A stretch of 64,000 nt of DNA from Alitta virens (lineage: Eukaryota > Annelida > Polychaeta > Phyllodocida > Nereididae): contig OW028578.1 of the NCBI GenBank assembly GCA_932294295.1, forward strand, positions 38,896,685-38,960,684, read 5' to 3'. A model generated the notes under the pieces. The model saw only the letters and a program-made list of their open reading frames with translations, was not told where the DNA came from and did no database searches. Positions 11,449-22,756 of the stretch are shown here, in pieces; positions within the stretch are counted from its first letter, which is position 1, and every line of letters starts with the position of its first letter. A program made the translations under genes and the position numbers.

Positions 11449-11705
11449 AGGTTTACGACAATTAATAGAAAGAAGAGAATAGACTCAGTAAAAAGAAATG
11501 TGTCATAAACTACTTTCTTTTCTTTCTGTCTCTGTTTATTTACCTATTTTCGTTTGTTCTTTCGTTCTTTTATTCTTTCTTGCCCTCGATATTTTCTTTC
11601 CTTATTTCTATCTTCCTTTTTTTCTCCTTCGTTCTTTCTTTCTTTATTTATTTGAATTATTTTTTTATTCATTCATTTCTCGCCCTTAAGGCTGATCAAA
11701 CTAAA

Positions 11706-11990
11706 ATCTATCTATCTATCAATCAATATCAATCAATCAATCAATCATCAATCTATCTATCTATCTATCTATCAATCAATCATCAATCTATCTATCTACC
11801 TATCTATCTATCTATCTATCTATCAATCAATCAATCATCAATCTATCTACCTATCTAGCTATCTATCATCAATCTATCTATCTCTACCTATCTATATATC
11901 TATCCATCTACCCATCCATCCATCTTTCCATCTATACATCCATCCATCCATCCATCTATCCATCTATCCATCTATCTATCTATCTATGTG
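11706..11990. repeat. (CTAT)n/(CAAT)n/(CCAT)n tetranucleotide array
   Basis: Alternating blocks of CTAT, ATCAATCA and, toward the right, CCAT units. Preceded from about 11510 by a TTTC/TTTCT-rich pyrimidine stretch. Confidence 0.9.
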
Positions 11991-12980
11991 ATGTGTACTT
12001 TTATTTTCCACTCAATATTATGACCAAATGCGATTGTCAAACTGCAACACACTGGGGGAAGGGCCCTGCCTCTGCATAGACCCAATGATTTCCCCAAGCT
12101 CTGGTCGGGCAAAGCTAAATCAACTATAATCTAATACCAGAAAACTGAATTAGAGTCTGGGACCCAATATGCTGAATGGGAAAATCGGTGTTAATTTATT
12201 TACTATTAGGCATGCAGTTTTGTCAATACTTGGAAGTTTAAGACACTTTCTTTAATTCTTTGGTTTGTTTCTATTTTGTATGCTGTTGTGGCTATGAATT
12301 GTGTATGCTGTTGGCTATTAATGCATATGAATTTGTAAAATAGTTTGATGTTTATAGTGGAAGATCCTCTTATTTCCTATAAAGTCAACTGATCTGGAGT
12401 TAGTTTTGTATATAGATTGTGTGTAGTTTTAGATTTTATATAGATTGTAGTTTTTCACTGAGGGCATTACTGAAAGACAACTAGTATATTACTGAATAAT
12501 TCATTCTTGCAAAATATAGTCAGTTATAATTATATGTCATCAATAATAATGACGAAAGCTCATCAATTTGTTAGCTGTAGGTGACTAATCCAAAAGAGAA
12601 AAAGAAAAATTATATGATAAACAATATTTACTAATTTGTGAGGATTCTATTGCCATTTTAGGTTTGTATAAAGTCAGATTTGTTTTAACATATTCAGCAG
12701 GACTCCAATCCCATGTCTTCGAAATATCATCAATGTATTTATATAATATTTTCAGCGTACTTCTGCAGAAAGCAAATCATCAACACTAGTATCAACACCA
12801 GGGGGAGATGTGTGCAAAGAACACACCAGCGCCACTCTGTGGATTGTAGAGGAACAAACCTGTCCAGCAATGTGACCATATGCCGAGTAGACCCCTTGCT
12901 AATATTTAACTGTTAACTCATTTCCACACAGTCACTCATTCTCAAGCACTCGATAATTAATATTTTAATGCTGGACTCAC
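11991..12980. other. Stretch upstream of exon 3 donor with no supported feature
   Basis: AT-rich intronic DNA. A mildly GC-richer patch lies at about 12040-12130. No exon with correct phase was found. Confidence 0.4.
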
Positions 12981-13067
12981 CGTTAATTGAAGTGCAATTG
13001 GTTCCTGAAGGTAGATCAACACATTCAAACCAGAGTCCTGCCCTGGTGGCTCCAATAAATAAACTGG
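12981..13067 (-). CDS. Claudin/PMP22-like gene, third coding exon (first extracellular loop, residues 494-521)
   Basis: This small exon lies 12.1 kb from the previous one and is defined by a strong acceptor (polypyrimidine then TTTTGCAG) and a G|GTGAGT donor. It is 2 + 28x3 + 1 bases, phase 1 at both ends, so the C from the previous exon completes a Pro codon. It encodes FIGATRAGLWFECVDLPSG followed by TNCTSIN. Together with Trp488 this gives W-x14-GLWxxC-x8-C (GLW 503-505, Cys508, Cys517), the hallmark of the PMP22/EMP/claudin superfamily, where the cysteines form the loop disulphide. N516-C-T is a possible glycosylation sequon. The exon for TM2 should begin with two bases completing a Gxx codon; I did not find it between 1 and 12980, so the gene is partial in this window. 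Confidence 0.82.
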
Positions 13068-13235
13068 CTGCAAAAGAAGAGAATAACATTACATAAATAT
13101 ATATATGAGAAATATTTCACTGAACACATACATTGTGGTGAACATTTTTGACTTAATTGCACTACTTACTTAAGTAAAACGGGATAAACTGGCAAAGAAA
13201 TTATTAGTTAGTACATAGATTGATCAATAACACAG

Positions 13236-13312
13236 ATCAGATTCTGATCCGAAGCTAGTCTGCTTATATGACCAGCTGCCAGAGGCAAAAGTAATGATAA
13301 GATGCATAATTC
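13236..13312 (-). mobile_element. SINE-B 3'-end fragment
   Basis: Contains GAAGCTAGTCTGCTTATATG and CAGCTGCCAGAGGCA, the SINE-B tail of the second 3' type, and nothing of the body. Confidence 0.55.
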
Positions 13313-13841
13313 ACTGAAAAACCTAATCATAATCACAAAAACTCATTACCATTGGGATAATCAATGAAGAAATATTATGGACAACACATTAATTATATAT
13401 TAATAGGAATAAAATCCAACAAATAATATTATAGCTTATGCTACTTGACCCGGTCATGATAATTCCTTTCCGGTCAATGACTAAGCGCAAGGCACGCTGG
13501 GTAAACACTTGGGGCGATAATAGGTGAATTGAACAACAGGAAGTGATGCTCTTTGCTCAAGGAGGGAGAAACCCAGTACAAATATTAGGGTTAATATTGG
13601 GGTTATAACTGTACCCTACCCCGTAGTATGGGGTACATATATGCTGCCCTGTGGTGGGGTATATTTAGTATATTTGAGTAATTTTGATTATTAAGGTGAT
13701 GGGTCAGAGTCAGGGCACCAGCAATTTATTCAAACGTTAATCAAGCCCTACTCTTTCAGTTAGATATTTCTAAAAGGGTTTTAGTTTCAATTAGTAAAGA
13801 CTAGGATAATAATTTGGTTTCAGTATTTTAATTTCCTTTAC

Positions 13842-13950
13842 TACGATAGCACTCCAAATTGGGACAACACTGGCGCGATGTCGATACGATGTTGTACCGA
13901 CGACGGCCTACATGGAAATGATGCTGGGCCGATTTGGAATTCTATCTGGG
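13842..13950. mobile_element. CCCAGATAGC-type MITE, copy 5 (first of an adjacent pair)
   Basis: In the opposite sense to copies 2-4: GTCGATACGATGTTGTACCG, GACGACGGCC, then TTTGGAATTCTATCTGGG. The left end is eroded (ACGATAGCACTCC). Confidence 0.7.
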
Positions 13951-13960
13951 TATTGCCTTT

Positions 13961-14075
13961 ACACATAGCCTTCCAAATCGGACAATATCAGCGTGATGTT
14001 GACGATGTTGATACGATGTTGTACCGACGACGGCCAACATTGAAACGATGCTGGCCGATTTGGGATACAATCTGG
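13961..14075. mobile_element. CCCAGATAGC-type MITE, copy 6 (second of pair)
   Basis: Ten bases after copy 5 and in the same orientation, with GTTGATACGATGTTGTACCG and GACGACGGCC. Both ends are mutated. The pair suggests a tandem duplication or repeated insertion at one site. Confidence 0.7.
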
Positions 14076-14231
14076 ATTAGACAGATTGAAGTACAAGCTA
14101 ACTGGTTTCTTGTCGAGGTATATTAATTATTGGTGATTTGTTTAGTATTTATTCCTTTTGCTCTACTTATATATGTAGTTTCACAATCTCCCATCCCGGA
14201 TATCGGCCAAATGTTGACATTATGTTGGCTG

Positions 14232-14520
14232 GGCATCGTTGGTTGGTCTAGTGGTAAGACGCTCGCCTGCTCTTCTGAAGGACCCGGGTTCAATCCAAGA
14301 CCTGGGCACCCTTCATGAGCATCATCTCAGCTGGGTGTCGTTCGGATGAGATGTTAAATTGGCAGTCCCTTGTACTCAGTGTCTATGCTGAGGCAAGTAA
14401 AAGATCCTACCCATGAGGTAAATGTGTGACATGGGTGGACTCCTCCTCTCTCTCACCTCATCAATCAACCCTTGATAGCGGCAAGAACTTGCCTTAGAGG
14501 GCTGCACTTTCCATATCTAC
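14232..14520 (+). mobile_element. SINE-B copy, CTAT-tail type, near full length
   Basis: tRNA-like head (TGGTCTAGTGGTAAGACGC; CCCGGGTTCAATCC), body (GTGTCTATGCTGAGGCAAGT, AGATCCTACCCATGAGG), then the 3' end CTCACCTCATCAATCAACCC and GGCAAGAACTTGCCTTAGAG, finishing CCATATCTACT with no microsatellite expansion. Confidence 0.8.
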
Positions 14521-15954
14521 TTAGTACCACAACGTCATATGTTACCTAAACAGTGCTCATTTTAAGGCAAAAACTAAAAAACATCTGCTGGGAAATCTTC
14601 TAAAAATATAACTTTAATTATTTATATATAGCAATAGCATGTCATACATCCCATGCTAATGACGATCAGAATGCTAAATCTTGTCATAGAACTTTGTTTA
14701 CAACCCGTTATGACATTATTACAGTATTTTGATGTAAAATATGACCAGTGTCCTTCATGGCATGCTAAAAAACAATGTAAATTTCTAAACAATTTTCCAA
14801 CAGATTTGTTATTTTTTGGTTTTTGCCTTGAACTGATGGTATGAGAGTGCAGTTTAAGGAAATACATATGAAACCTTTGGTCAATTTTTTTAACCCTGAA
14901 CTCTGTCAGGTGATATATTTTTCCAAATAACTTGATCAACTGACCAATCAATTGAATTACATATTACCACCAATTGAACATATCGTGAACTCTAATAGAA
15001 CGCTCAGCTCATTGATCACTTATTGAACACATATACTCAACTACTTGCCAAGAGAACAATGATAGGCAGACAGTATGCTCAGAGGAGCCCAGACCATTGT
15101 TCCCATGGCGACCTCTTGGCAAATGCTGACTCCTCCGTGGCCTCGTGAAAAGATGCCAATTCAGGCAATCGAAGTATTGAATAATGATAGGCTCCATGAG
15201 CATGTAGGGGGTATAGCAATGATATGTGCTATCACCTATAACTATTGCTTATTTGGCTTACATATAGGTATTCAATATAACTGACCATTATATTATAGAT
15301 GGGGATATCGCAATTAGGAGTTATTAAAACCACCTCAATATTCAGATCACCTCCCTGGCTGCTCAGAAAAAAAAAATTAAAATAAACTGAAAATTAATTT
15401 AGTTACTCTAACTGTAGTCATTCCCAAACTCTGATCATTATATAATTGTGGGATTTCATTGTAATAAAGTAATGAAATTGTTATTTATGTCTGTCACATA
15501 GATAAAAAAATTGCTATTTTTCTTTTGTAAATGACAAGCTTTAAAACAAATAAAGCTTGTGGAATAGGTTAAGAAACAGTGGGAGTCCACACCATGTTAC
15601 ATGACATCACATTCTATCAATCTTTGAAGTACCATCAATATCATTCAGTTCAGCTGCTGCATATAAATTACTTGACATTTCCCTGACCAAGATAAGCTAT
15701 CGGTCCATCTATAACATGTTGAAGACCATGGGTCCAAACCTCTGAAGACCCTTATTATTGTCTTCATGGGAGTTCTTCAGGGAGGTAATTCTCCGAAGGA
15801 CATTTACAATATACAGGGGATATCCCAATAGATTTCTACAGAATTTCACAGGGAGCATCACTGAGAATATGAACTTATAGCTGAGTGTGATAAACTGACC
15901 TGTGGTGTCTACAATGCAAGTAATTTCAAAGTTCATGGATCACGATCTATATAT

Positions 15955-15991
15955 TATATATTATATATTATATATTATATATTATATTATA
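15955..15991. repeat. (TATAT/TTATA)n AT microsatellite
   Basis: Tandem ATATT units; low complexity. Confidence 0.7.
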
Positions 15992-16211
15992 TGGTGATAA
16001 GGAACACCTGCTTCCGATTGGCTGAGGCAATATTACACAATACTGTATGTCTATATTTCACGGCACATTTGTTGGACTAAAATTCCCTTATTCTTGCATA
16101 ATACCATAATATACCATAATTATATGACCAGATAAGTTACTGCACAGTAACTAGTGGAATATTAGTTTTGTGTTCTATAAAATGTATGTTTATTTATTTT
16201 TGCTTTGTTTT

Positions 16212-16307
16212 TTCTATCTATCTATCTATCTATCCAGCTACCTATCTATCTATCTATCTAGCTATATAGCAATCTATCTATCTATCTATCTACCTAGCTA
16301 TATAGCA

Positions 16308-16346
<39 letters not shown>

Positions 16347-16390
16347 CAGCTATCTATCTATCTATCTTTCTATCTATCTATCTATCTACA
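16212..16390. repeat. (CTAT)n array
   Basis: CTAT with a repeated longer unit (AGCTATATAGCAATCTATCT occurs twice), so part of the array grew by duplicating a larger block. Confidence 0.92.
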
Positions 16391-16470
16391 GACAGACAGG
16401 AGACAGACATCCACACAACATTACCATACCCTAGATGACGTCAATCATTGATGACGTCAAAGGGTAGTAT

Positions 16471-16525
16471 CCTTCCCCCTCCCTCCCCCCCCCCCCCTCC
16501 CCCCCCTTCCCCCCCCCCCTCCCCC
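16471..16525. repeat. Poly-C tract, possible i-motif/G-quadruplex
   Basis: About 55 bases nearly all C with single or double T interruptions. The minus strand has at least four runs of four or more G, meeting the quadruplex pattern. Two TGACGTCA-like half sites (ATGACGTCAA) lie just upstream at 16434-16460. Confidence 0.8.
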
Positions 16526-17848
16526 AACGAACCTCATAAATCGTCCAAGTTCCCCCAAGAGAATAATTAGGCAGACAATTGATCATTGAACTGTTAATTC
16601 CTTTGATCTGGAGCTTATCTACAAAGTGTTATCTACCTCAAAAGGTGTACCACAAGGGAGTCGCGTAAGCCCCCTCATACGGGTGTCATCAGCTAACTGC
16701 TTGGACAGTGAGCTTCTGTTTAAGCTATTGTCAACAGAGGCATATACCTAACTACCAAGCAAAAATATTGTAGGGATGGACAATGGTTCAGCTATAAACC
16801 TAACTCATTTAACTTTATGAGACTTTAAATGTTTTATTAAAATTAGTGTTAAGTACAGCTATTCCGATTACAATGTGCATAAAATACAAATTTATAGTCT
16901 TGATGTTAAGATGTTTTTTTAAAGTTGCACTGTCTGTCAAATTTGCTATTTTCTAAAATGCTATCACACAGTTGAAAATTACTTTTATTAATCAAGGCAC
17001 ACTAAATTTGTGAATTAAAATTATTTTATAAGACATTAATAACTTAAAAATGAATTATACATTGAGAGAAAATCCAGACCAAAACATTGGAAACACAATG
17101 GAAATGACATCATCACCATTGTTCAGTATTGTGACATCATCACTGGGTTTGTTTACATATTGAGTTTCTGATGGCATGAAAAACTAATATTTATATTATT
17201 TATTGTAAATTAAAACTAATTGTTGTGCAAAAGTGGGTATGTAATGGTGAAAAATATCATGAGACAAGAAGGCAGTATTGATTTATATCATTACTTTTAG
17301 GCGCAAATTTGACAGACAGTGCACCTTTAATATAATCTGTCACTACCTGTTGACAAATTCCAAGCAAATTTCTCAGACTGGAATTTTAACCCAGCACCGA
17401 ATAGACCACCCTTTAAAGTACTATCTGGGTAAATCCCACATCCTGGGGGTCGTGCAGGGGCAAGATCAAAGCCCCACCTGAGATGAAATCATCAAAGACC
17501 AGTGACTATTTTTTGTCACCATAACTGGTCATTATATTGATAACATGTTATGCATGTTCTAAAACAAATTTTGGATGTTTTCCAGTTATTTTAATATGAT
17601 GCCAATATTTATAGCCGACTTTTTTTGTGCTTAGTGTCATTTTCAAAGACAACTTGAGATATTTATCATGTCATTTATAATCATGTGTGTTTCATGAAAA
17701 AATAAAACAGGCTGAAAACAGCAAAATAAGCCATTGGCTAATTATTGGTGTTTAAGACATTATTCCTTAGATAAATTTTAGTTGAAATATTCCCCCAAGG
17801 CATCATACAAAGAGAAAAACTGTTATATAAATTAATAAAAACATAATG

Positions 17849-17894
<46 letters not shown>

Positions 17895-18016
17895 CCTATC
17901 TATCTACCTAATCTATCTATCTACCTATCTATCTACCTATCTATCTACCTATCTATCTATTCCTCCTCCTCTTCCTCCTCATCCTCCTCCTCCTCCTCCT
18001 CCTCCTCCTCCTCCAG
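17849..18016. repeat. (CTAT)n then (TCC)n
   Basis: CTAT/CTAC units to about 17960, directly followed by TCC-type trinucleotides to 18016. Confidence 0.92.
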
Positions 18017-18705
18017 TAACAAATCAATCAAACAGCAAAACGCGCTACTAATTGTTCGATGCTTCCAATTCGTGAACTGACCTTTGACCCCCTTCTGGCA
18101 GGAAGTACTCTTCAGCCGTGGAGGAGAGAAACGACGCTACACCACATGATTGTACTACTCACGTGATCAGACGCCCCCTGGTGGTCATTTGTGAATAATT
18201 GATTATGAGAGACTCTCACATCAAGTGTGAAAATCTTTGAATCAGGCTTAAAATGTGTACCTTACAGTTGAGTCATCTAGTGGTTAAAGGATTTGTTAGT
18301 TTTGCTGCAGGTCGTGGGTTCGAAACTCTCAGCTCAAGAACTCTAAGTCAACGATAGGGCAACTGGAAGAGCCCACTAATATGAGATAAATGGTTAAAAA
18401 TAGTGTGGATTTTAAAGCTTGATCATCTCTTCATTACGTCTGCTTGGCAAGTTCATCATAAGAAATATCCATTCAAATGCTACAATACAAGAATTAATTG
18501 GTGCTAGAAATTGTTTATGCAATATTTTTTTTTTTAAATACACAGGAGGTAGTAAGTCTATGTGTACAGAGTAATTATATATTTTTTTTATTGTTACTGT
18601 TTTCACTATTTTTATATATATTGTTCAGTTTTATATATACTGTCAATAAAGATATTATAATAATATACAATCTAATATGACCTACATTTGAGCCTAGACA
18701 ATTCC

Positions 18706-18850
18706 GCGTCTGAATATTTAAACAGAGGCAGATGTATAGGTGAGATGCTAAGGCTTAGAGTCCACTCCACGTAACCCATTTACCCATGAGTGGGGTCTTT
18801 CACTTGCCTAAACATAGACAACGAGTAAACACAAGGCAATTTTGCACCAA
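18706..18850 (-). mobile_element. SINE-B fragment
   Basis: Body in minus sense (GAGGCAGATGTATAGGTGAG, GAGTGGGGTCTTTCACTTGC), without the tRNA head. Confidence 0.6.
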
Positions 18851-18987
18851 ACTTGTATGAACTAGAGGCTCTAGTTCAACCAATCAATAAACAAGTCCAG
18901 CAAAAATACAATCAAATTTAGACTGACTAATTGCTTTTGCAATTATACATTTGAGTCAACTCCCAACCCCCTGACCATCTCAAATAG

Positions 18988-19003
18988 AATGATGACGTCA
19001 TCA
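18988..19003. promoter_or_regulatory. CRE-like palindrome TGACGTCA
   Basis: A perfect 8-bp CRE core in ATGACGTCATCA. It lies in the large intron, and similar cores occur at 23988 and 24006. Function is inferred from motif only and chance is possible. Confidence 0.25.
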
Positions 19004-19651
19004 ATTGTCTAATCAAGTGTATTAATAGCTCCACCTGTTGACCTTTCAGCGCAATTATTTAGCTCATTGACAATATGCTTCGTTTGAGTAAATTAATTGA
19101 CTTAATTTTGTCTGATTTATTTGACACCAATGCAGATACCAGCTGTATTTTTTCCCCTCTAGTTTCTGATCTGAACTGCAAACTAACTTCTCTTCTGATA
19201 TCAAACTATACCTCTGAGTTTTGTCACGCAATATTTGATTGCTGAGGTGTTGCTGCAGTCTGTACTATATATTTCATATTTTTTTTAAATAAAAAAATGT
19301 TGTCTTTAAGTCTGCTAGGCAATAATGGTAAGGAATTTTTGTTTTGTTTGTCATATTTAAAGAAGCCAATTTAATAATAAATTTTTTTTTAAATATGGAT
19401 GGTTTTATGAATAAACAAGTGCAATTTACATAAATATGACTAAATTATGGTTTTACTGAAGTCTGTTAGTGGTATTTACTTCAAGAAATATTTTGCTTCA
19501 TGCTCTATTAATAGATTATGCTATGACTCAAGATATGGCATTTTAAAAATTATTGGCACATTTTGGTCATTGGCAGTAGTCGCCACAGTGAAGTTTTTTG
19601 CCATATCACATTGTGATGCATACTGATTTATAAGAGTACAAGTTAAATATT

Positions 19652-19930
19652 GCAGCTGGGTGGTCTTGTGGTAAGACACTGGCCTGCTCCTCTGAAGGAC
19701 CCGGGTTCAATCCGGTTCGGATGAGACATTAAATTGGCGGTCCCTTGTACTCAGTGTCTATGCAGAGGCAAGCAAAAGATCCCACCCATGGGGTAAATGT
19801 GTAACATGGGTGGTGCACCTCCTCTCTCTCACCTCATCAATCAACTCTTGATAGCGGCAAGCACTTGCCTTATCTACATTGTATCTATCCATCTATTTAT
19901 CTATTTATCTATCTATCTATCTATCTATTT
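19652..19930 (+). mobile_element. SINE-B copy, CTAT-tail type, with internal deletion and tail
   Basis: Head (GGTCTTGTGGTAAGACACTG; CCCGGGTTCAATCC) is joined directly to GGTTCGGATGAGACATTAAA, so the segment carrying CACTCTTCATGAGC is deleted. The 3' end (GATAGCGGCAAGCACTTGCC) runs into a short CTAT/CTATTT array at about 19886-19930. Confidence 0.8.
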
Positions 19931-20572
19931 AATATCAATTATGATGTTCTTAATCTGTTGATAATAATCAAACATTATTAGGCAAATCTTGGTCAATTAC
20001 ATGATAAGAACACAATGTACATATTTCATCTTTATCCATTTAATGATTCTACACCTTCTTATCTAGGTTGATCTAACCTTGGAAATTGTTAAGAAGTATT
20101 TGCTGATTGCTTTATCATCCTGCAGCCTTTACTGCACCTTTATTGTGGGATTTCTGCAAACACGCAGATCTCAACGTGAATCATTCATGTTCCCCTAAGG
20201 CTTAAATTAGTTCTAAATCCTTATTCAGCTTTCTTGATGGCTAGAATTATCAGAATTTGTGTATAAATAGCTTTAGAAAAGGTAAAAATAAAGATAATTT
20301 CTGTGATGATATCTGTTTAAATTATAAGGTCACCTAAATTTGAACTTTGTGGATAACTCGTGTCTGATAGATAAATTTACAAATAAAGACTTCATGTGCT
20401 TGGGTAATACATAGTGGCCTGATGCCTTGTGGCATATTTGGCCATTAACAATAAAGATTACATATAATGACTTAATATAGAGCATAATCATGTCATAATG
20501 TTAATTCAGTATTGGTGCCCCCCTTCCACTGGACAGGGAACCTTTCAATTCAAACACCCCATTTTGACAATC

Positions 20573-20718
20573 TCAGAGGTCAGCACAATGCTGCTCTGAA
20601 GACCCCACCCACTGACCCAACCCATGGACACCCCCTTTCGCCATTTCAGAGGTCAGCGCAATGCTGCTCTGAAGACCCCACCCACTGACCCAACCCATGG
20701 ACACCTTCTTTTGCCATT
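20573..20718. repeat. 73-bp tandem duplication
   Basis: Two nearly identical units in which TCAGAGGTCAGC is followed by ATGCTGCTCTGAAGACCCCA and CCCACTGACCCAACCCATGG, offset by 73 bp. A CACCCACTGACCCGCCCTC fragment near 30565 resembles it. Confidence 0.8.
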
Positions 20719-21556
20719 TCAAACTGACTTTTTATTCTAATTTGTTTTGTAATCATTACAGTATTGCCCACTGGAAGTATTGACCTGCACAGTATTAACT
20801 CTCATTTTTATATTCATGTATGTATATGTAAACAAAACTGGAACCGACTTGCGTTTATCAAGAAAATATTTAGAAATACTAGTAGATTATAGATTGTATA
20901 TATAGTAGATGTAGACACTAGACTTGTTTTTGTTATGTTGTATATTTGTTTGTTTTGTAATGTTGGATGACACATGTATCAATTCCTGATATCAGGCTTG
21001 TCAATAAAACGATATATATAATTATGAGAATATAATATTACCAAATAATAAATGATGAGACACGAAAGACAAAGTTAAAAAAAGTTACATGAAAATCATA
21101 TTTACGATTAGTAAAAATAATTAGAAAATTAATATTAAATCAAAAAGAGAAAATTAATATTAAATATAAATATGAAATATAAAGATGTTAACTTGATGAC
21201 TACTTTGGGGTGGATGAAAAAAAACTTTGAAATGTTGGAACTATATACATCACCTGGCGTAGAAACATGGTAAATTAATTTCGTATTATTATAGAGCTAA
21301 TATGATGTATTAGAAACTTAAATAAGGTGAAATAAAAATGTTGCAAAACTAGAAGTCAAGTCATTCATAACTGATAATCTTTACACTAATTTATGCATAT
21401 ATAGCAGATGGGATTAATACAGGGTTTACTCAAGGGGTTAAAATAATATATAAACACACATCTGCCAGTAAAAACTAGCAATAAAAGGTATTTTGTGAAT
21501 ATACTGTGCGTTTTCTAACACCTTCAGGTGATTTGGTTCCATTTTTGTTGCAGATA

Positions 21557-21696
21557 CATGGCCAAATGTGCCACGTGCGTTTTCCATGAGAAGGATAAAC
21601 GCATGGAAAACGCATGGTTTTTAGCTAATTATAATGAGGCAAAAACCATGCGTTAATCCAAATGCATGGAAAACCCACGTTGCACAATTGACCATC
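21557..21696. mobile_element. Palindromic TA-flanked MITE, copy 2 (140-bp form)
   Basis: CATGGCCAAATGTGCCACGT to CACAATTGACCATC, flanked by TA. It shares the right-arm deletion of the copy at 7890. It abuts the 3' side of the LINE remnant. Confidence 0.85.
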
Positions 21697-22756
21697 TAGT
21701 ATCCTTACTCAAATGGTGCATAAGTGGGGTGACATGAACATCATATCGATGAGGAGTTTCATAGTTGTGTATTGAGGAATTTATTGTAGTTGAATAGAAT
21801 GATAATCAGGTAATTTACCTGACAGTTTCCTGTGATATAGTTTGCAACACTCATGCTTAATCTGGAACTTCAAGGGCAGAGTATTTAACTTATAGAATAG
21901 AGGTTCAGTGTGGAGATTTTGCAACACTTCGCATCGGCTTTTTTTCCTTTTTTTCTTTTGTTTTGCAATATGGAAAAGGTGCAGTATAGCGGACCCATAT
22001 GTATGACCATATTTAGCGAGCCTCATTGCCAGGCCTATGACGTAGAAATGCTTGAATTCAAGTGATGACGTCAAGGCATGAATGTTGTTGATTTTTTTGG
22101 TATTGGAGGCTGCCACCCCCAAACCCCCGCTACTGGACAAATACTATTCTAAGACTAATTGTTTGCCAGAACTAAATTTAGTAAAATAGTGATAATATTC
22201 ATACTTCATAGACCCAAATATGGGCATAAATTTGGGTCCGCCACACTGCACTACAGTTGTACACCCAATTATATAGATAGTAAGTAGTAGTACACTAGTG
22301 GGAGTTTATGTTTTAGTCTAGAGAGTACAGTTGCCACACATGACACCTTTGTGGCTACTTCATTTATGTGGGTATTCCAAGTTAAATTTGCTGATATTTT
22401 TACTCTCAGAAATTTTTATGTCAGCAATTCGTTCTATTGCCTTATTATTTATCTGTGGCTTCACTGGAACGTTTTTCTGGTTCCGCTGTGAATGAAATAA
22501 CATAAATTGTGTTTTTGACTCATTCACAGACAGTTTATTTGATGTAATGAGTCACACACTGACTGGATATTTCTCTGGGCTTAATTATTAGGACTGCTAT
22601 AGACGTTGCTGTGTATATCATATTTGTGTCATCTGTAAATAACATTAGTTTGCCTATAGAAGTAGCTTGTGAGATGTCATTAATACACAAGATGAATAGG
22701 TGGGGTCTAAGAATGGACCCCTGTGGAATACCGCATGTTATGGACTGAGTAGGGGA
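21697..22756 (-). mobile_element. Degraded non-LTR retrotransposon (LINE) with RT motifs
   Basis: On the minus strand, CGIPQGSILRPHLFILCIND and, at about 22625-22639, FTDDT correspond to the GxPQGS and FADD catalytic motifs of LINE reverse transcriptase. NKLSVNESKTQFMLFHS follows after a stop, then a frameshift to SANLTWNTHINEVATKVSCV. After an inserted TIR element (21978-22252), LHTEPLFYKLNTLPLKFQIK continues the C-terminal region. The FTDD substitution, stops and frameshifts mark it as dead. The 5' part ends at the boundary of the 1.24-kb TIR element. CR1/Jockey-like clade is likely, not certain. Confidence 0.75.
21978..22252. mobile_element. TIR element (AGTGCAGTATAGCGGACCCA ends), copy 1
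   Basis: A 275-bp element with inverted ends GTGCAGTATAGCGGACCCA and TGGGTCCGCCACACTGCACT. It is inserted in the LINE remnant and shares GAGCCTCATTGCCAGGCCTA and CAAATATGGGCAT with 39787-40063. Non-autonomous. Confidence 0.75.
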
